Source: Artocarpus heterophyllus
Taxonomy: Eukaryota; Streptophyta; Magnoliopsida; Rosales; Moraceae
Assembly (NCBI GenBank): GCA_025403435.1
Contig: CM046333.1
Location: forward strand, 33,129,521 to 33,193,520
Reading direction: 5' to 3'
DNA length: 64,000 nucleotides
Below the pieces are notes generated by a model. That model searched no databases. It had not been told where the DNA came from and worked only from the letters and a program-made list of their open reading frames with translations. This document shows, in pieces, positions 61,601 through 64,000 of this stretch. The position numbers and the translations under genes were made by a program. Each line of letters opens with the position of its first letter. Positions within the stretch are counted from its first letter, which is position 1.

Positions 61601-62157
61601 GTACTTCGATATATGAATGATTGTTCGGTTGTGTTGTTTAAGTGTAAATGGTTTGACGCAGATCCAAGAAAGAAAAGAATCTTAAATAATAAAACTTCAC
61701 GAGTGTGTTTGTTAATGCCGAGGCTTATAAAGATGATCCCTTTATATTATCATCACAAGCAAAACAAGTGTTTTATCTTGAAGATCAACTTAATGGCGCT
61801 AATTGGAAAGTGGTCCAACAGTTTGGGCATCGACATGTGTGGAATCTTCCTAGCATCGAACAAGAAGATTCTAGTTTAGTTGAGGTGCTACAAGATGATT
61901 ATTCAAATTTTGAACTTGTAGTTGAGCTACCCAATTTGGAGTCAATAACATTTAGAAGAAATGATGTTGATCCTAATGTCGTTGAGAATGCAACATTAAT
62001 CGAAGTGGGTCATGGAAATGATGGCATTGAGGTTGACCTTGAGATGGATGATACTTTACCAGAGTACGACGATGATACAAGCATAGAAAATGAAGATGAA
62101 GACGAGGATACCAGTTTTGAACAAACTGAGAACGAGAGTACTAGTGATGATGAATAA
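58616..62157 (+). pseudogene. TNPD-type CACTA transposase gene (two frameshifts)
   Basis: I choose ATG 58616 (MTIDKSWIFENDRF) because a splice acceptor lies just upstream; ATG 58574 is an in-frame alternative. Exons are 58616-61135, 61213-61300 and 61379-62157. Domain order matches the family: Transpos_assoc (residues 1-75, with CPCINC), Tnp2/Transposase_21 (from about residue 190, with CPICGESRW and GYNACPTC), DUF4218 (LKSHDCHVIMQRLLPVGI, near 60530), DUF4216 (YYGRLEDVLVLRY and FKCKWFDADPRK, near 61575-61675) and a strongly acidic tail. One extra T near 59926 shifts the frame inside the transposase core. An extra GT near 61705 shifts it in DUF4216. Otherwise it is open, so inactivation is recent. 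It would bind the element ends and cut them out. Confidence 0.92.
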
Positions 62158-62499
62158 TGTACTTATAAATTTAACTTGTTTCCATTACTTCTAGTTCTCA
62201 TTGAACTTCCTTTTTATATTAAGTTTTTTAATAAATAATGTCTAAGAAATGGTCTTCTTGTTGTAGTGATTACCCTAATTCATGCCTTGTGTCCCCTGAA
62301 CAAAAGCATCAAAGTTGGCAAAAATAAGAGGAATTCATGCTCACATTGCCTCCTCCTTGTACAACCAAGTAAGAGATTCGCATTTGGAGTTGCAATATCC
62401 CTTCCGCCCTCCTGCTCCTGTTCCTTCGATTTCCTGCTTGCTAGGGATCATCTCTCCTATGTTTGTCCCTCCATATCCTTTTTGCAATAGGTGATTAGA
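62158..62499 (+). other. spacer between the two CACTA genes
   Basis: 342 bp with TTTTTTAATAAATAATG (possible poly(A) signal, 62224) and a CT-rich stretch ending TTTGCAATAG just before the second gene. It may hold its 5' UTR; no coding sequence is recognised. Confidence 0.4.
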
Positions 62500-64000
62500 A
62501 TGACTGGACCCGTTGCTACGTGTGTTGGATCTTCTGGAGGTGCAGAACCTCCACCAGGGCCAAGAAGACTTCCAGCAGATTGTGAGTTAGGTATGACTGA
62601 ATACAATGTCTTCTATCAAATGTATTATAAATTTTATATAAAATCTAACACTCTTGCATTGTCTTGTTTTTTGGTTTTATTTTTCAGTACCGGCTGCCGC
62701 TAAGAAGGTTCGTGGACGCACAAAGAATAAGGAAGTCCACAAGATTGTTGGTGCTAGTAAAGGAAAACTTCCAGTATTCCTAGACATTGAAGGAAAGACA
62801 TATAAAGGCTTAGGGGACAATGCAGCCCGCTTAAGTAATTGTATAGGTCAGGCGGTGCGATCCAAAATTCCTCCATATTATGATAGTTGGAAGAAGGTTC
62901 TCGCAGTATACAAGGATCAAATTTTACCTCAAACACGGGTAATATTATTTCATTTCTTATTTATAATATATAATTTTAACGACCTTGTATTAATTGTGAT
63001 ATTTATAATGAAATTATAGGATCTTTTTGATTTTGATTTGACTCCTATATCGGCGGCATCAATAGATCGTAATGCACAAGACCGGTATAAGGAATGGAAA
63101 AATGACCTTCATGAATATTTTAGACAATTAGGGGGGGCAAAAAATGTAGTTAACGTGAAGAAACAACGTCCCGACAATGTACGAACACAAGCTGATTGGG
63201 AGGCTGCTTGTGATCGCTTCTGCAGCGAAGCTTTTCAGGTTTAAAATTATAAACTCTATTTCTCATGATTATTGCATAATTTGATATACTGTACTAATTT
63301 TAATTATTAATCTAAGTAACAGAAAAGGTCGGCGACAAATAAAAGAAACAGAGCAAATGTAAAGCAACCAAGTCATCATGGAACGCAATCGTATGCTAAT
63401 TTAAGATATCAAAAGGTAGTAAATAAAAATTTATTAAACTATGTTTCATTTTTTCTTTAAGATATGTATTGTTCTAACACAAGCCTATCCCTTCTGTAGA
63501 GAAATCCAGAAACTGGTGAGTTGCTTTCAATTTTGGAAAATTGGCGTCAATGTCATCAATATTCTGATGGCAGATGGGTTAATGACGCTGCAGAGGCTAG
63601 ATATGTAAGTCATATAACTTATTTAGTTTTAGTTATGAAATTTTAAGTTGGATTGTAATTTATTTTGTTAAATGGATTTTGCAGAAGGAAATGCTTCAGA
63701 TGCATACTCAACAAACCCAAGCTGCTGCTGCTGCTGCATCTGCTTCTGCTTCTAGTTCAAGCGCATCTCAGACAACACATCTCATGAATGAAGAAGAGAT
63801 TGCAGAGAATGTGCTTGGATCACACAGAGGGCATAGGAAAGGAGTAGGCCCGAGGATGAGAAAAGACATTCTTGTAGCAGCTACTCTTGAGGAGGCTCGT
63901 TCACAGTCACAAGTACCTCCACATGTGCAACAATGGATGGAGGAACAATCTCGGTATAACACACAACAAACCCAATATCAAAATCAAATGGCTCAATATC
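62500..64000 (+). CDS. second CACTA gene, Transposase_24 (Ptta/En/Spm) type, partial
   Basis: The exons 62500-62590, 62688-62938, 63020-63238, 63323-63415, 63500-63604 and 63685 onward join in one open frame with GT-AG introns. The start is MTGPVATCVGSSGG (ATG 62500). Exon two has KKVRGRTKNKEVHKIVGASK and GDNAARLSNCIGQAVRSKIP. Exon three has DRYKEWKNDLHEYFRQLGG. Exon five has ILENWRQCHQYSDGRWVNDA. The last has an alanine/serine run (AAAAAASASASSSS) and RGHRKGVGPRMRKD, then a Gln-rich stretch running off the window. The fold matches plant Ptta/En/Spm transposase (Transposase_24). By position it corresponds to the TNPA-like DNA-binding partner of TNPD. No stop or frameshift is visible, unlike its neighbour. 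Confidence 0.9.

Larger units (their letters stand above)
54907..64000 (+). mobile_element. En/Spm (CACTA) DNA transposon, 5' and central part
   Basis: It starts with the CACTA terminus CACTACAACAATTG at 54907. 54930-55260 has subterminal repeats in both orientations built on GTCGTCG(C/T)TAAAT and its complement, the expected transposase-binding array. A leader with spliced non-coding exons follows, then the TNPD-type gene and a second gene. The 3' terminus lies beyond the window, so length and 3-bp duplication (GTT before 54907) cannot be verified. Confidence 0.93.

Noticed and set aside
1..64000. tRNA, rRNA or snRNA genes
   Set aside because: I found no cloverleaf-like or conserved rRNA segments by reading; only tRNA-complementary primer binding sites are present. 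A covariance-model scan would settle this.

Overview
The window looks like nuclear DNA from a flowering plant, probably a eudicot with a repeat-rich genome. The evidence is spliced genes with GT-AG introns, plant Ty1/copia and Ty3/gypsy (Tekay-type, with a C-terminal chromodomain-like end) retrotransposons, an En/Spm (CACTA) DNA transposon, LINE remnants, MITEs, and exons of two conserved plant genes. I see no bacterial, organellar or viral genome organisation. I cannot name the species.

Layout. 1-4192 is the 3' part of a forward Ty1/copia element (A) with a 2.03 kb LTR. 4193-7528 is a decayed Tekay-type remnant. 7529 to about 19804 is a reverse-strand copia element of the same family (B). 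Its RT region is split by a 4.94 kb insertion (10697-15634) that I read as a solo Tekay-type LTR with a perfect 5-bp target duplication. 20040-27140 holds the two C-terminal exons of a T-complex protein 11 (TCP11) homologue. Their intron contains a complete but decayed copia element C (21109-26634, duplication AGTAC). 27141-37567 is AT-rich intergenic DNA with small MITE-like repeats, plus one apparently intact five-exon gene for an RNF170-like RING E3 ligase on the minus strand (30602-33738).

37568-53700 is a nested stack. A 5'-truncated LINE is interrupted by a 530-bp palindromic CACTA-like MITE (37728-38257) and by a larger inverted-repeat element (38975-52382, 10-bp duplication). That element is itself interrupted by a near-complete young Tekay retrotransposon (42345-51443, duplication GTCAC). 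From 54907 to the window end lies an En/Spm element. It has a CACTA terminus, subterminal GTCGTC repeats, a TNPD-type transposase gene broken by two small frameshifts, and an apparently intact multi-exon second gene (Transposase_24 type) running off the end.

How it fits together. Almost everything is mobile DNA. The only likely host genes are the TCP11 fragment and the RNF170-like gene. The most unusual pattern is a GC-rich, near-palindromic motif (core GGCCTGCCGA) that recurs in clusters inside LTRs or leaders of unrelated retrotransposon families across the window.
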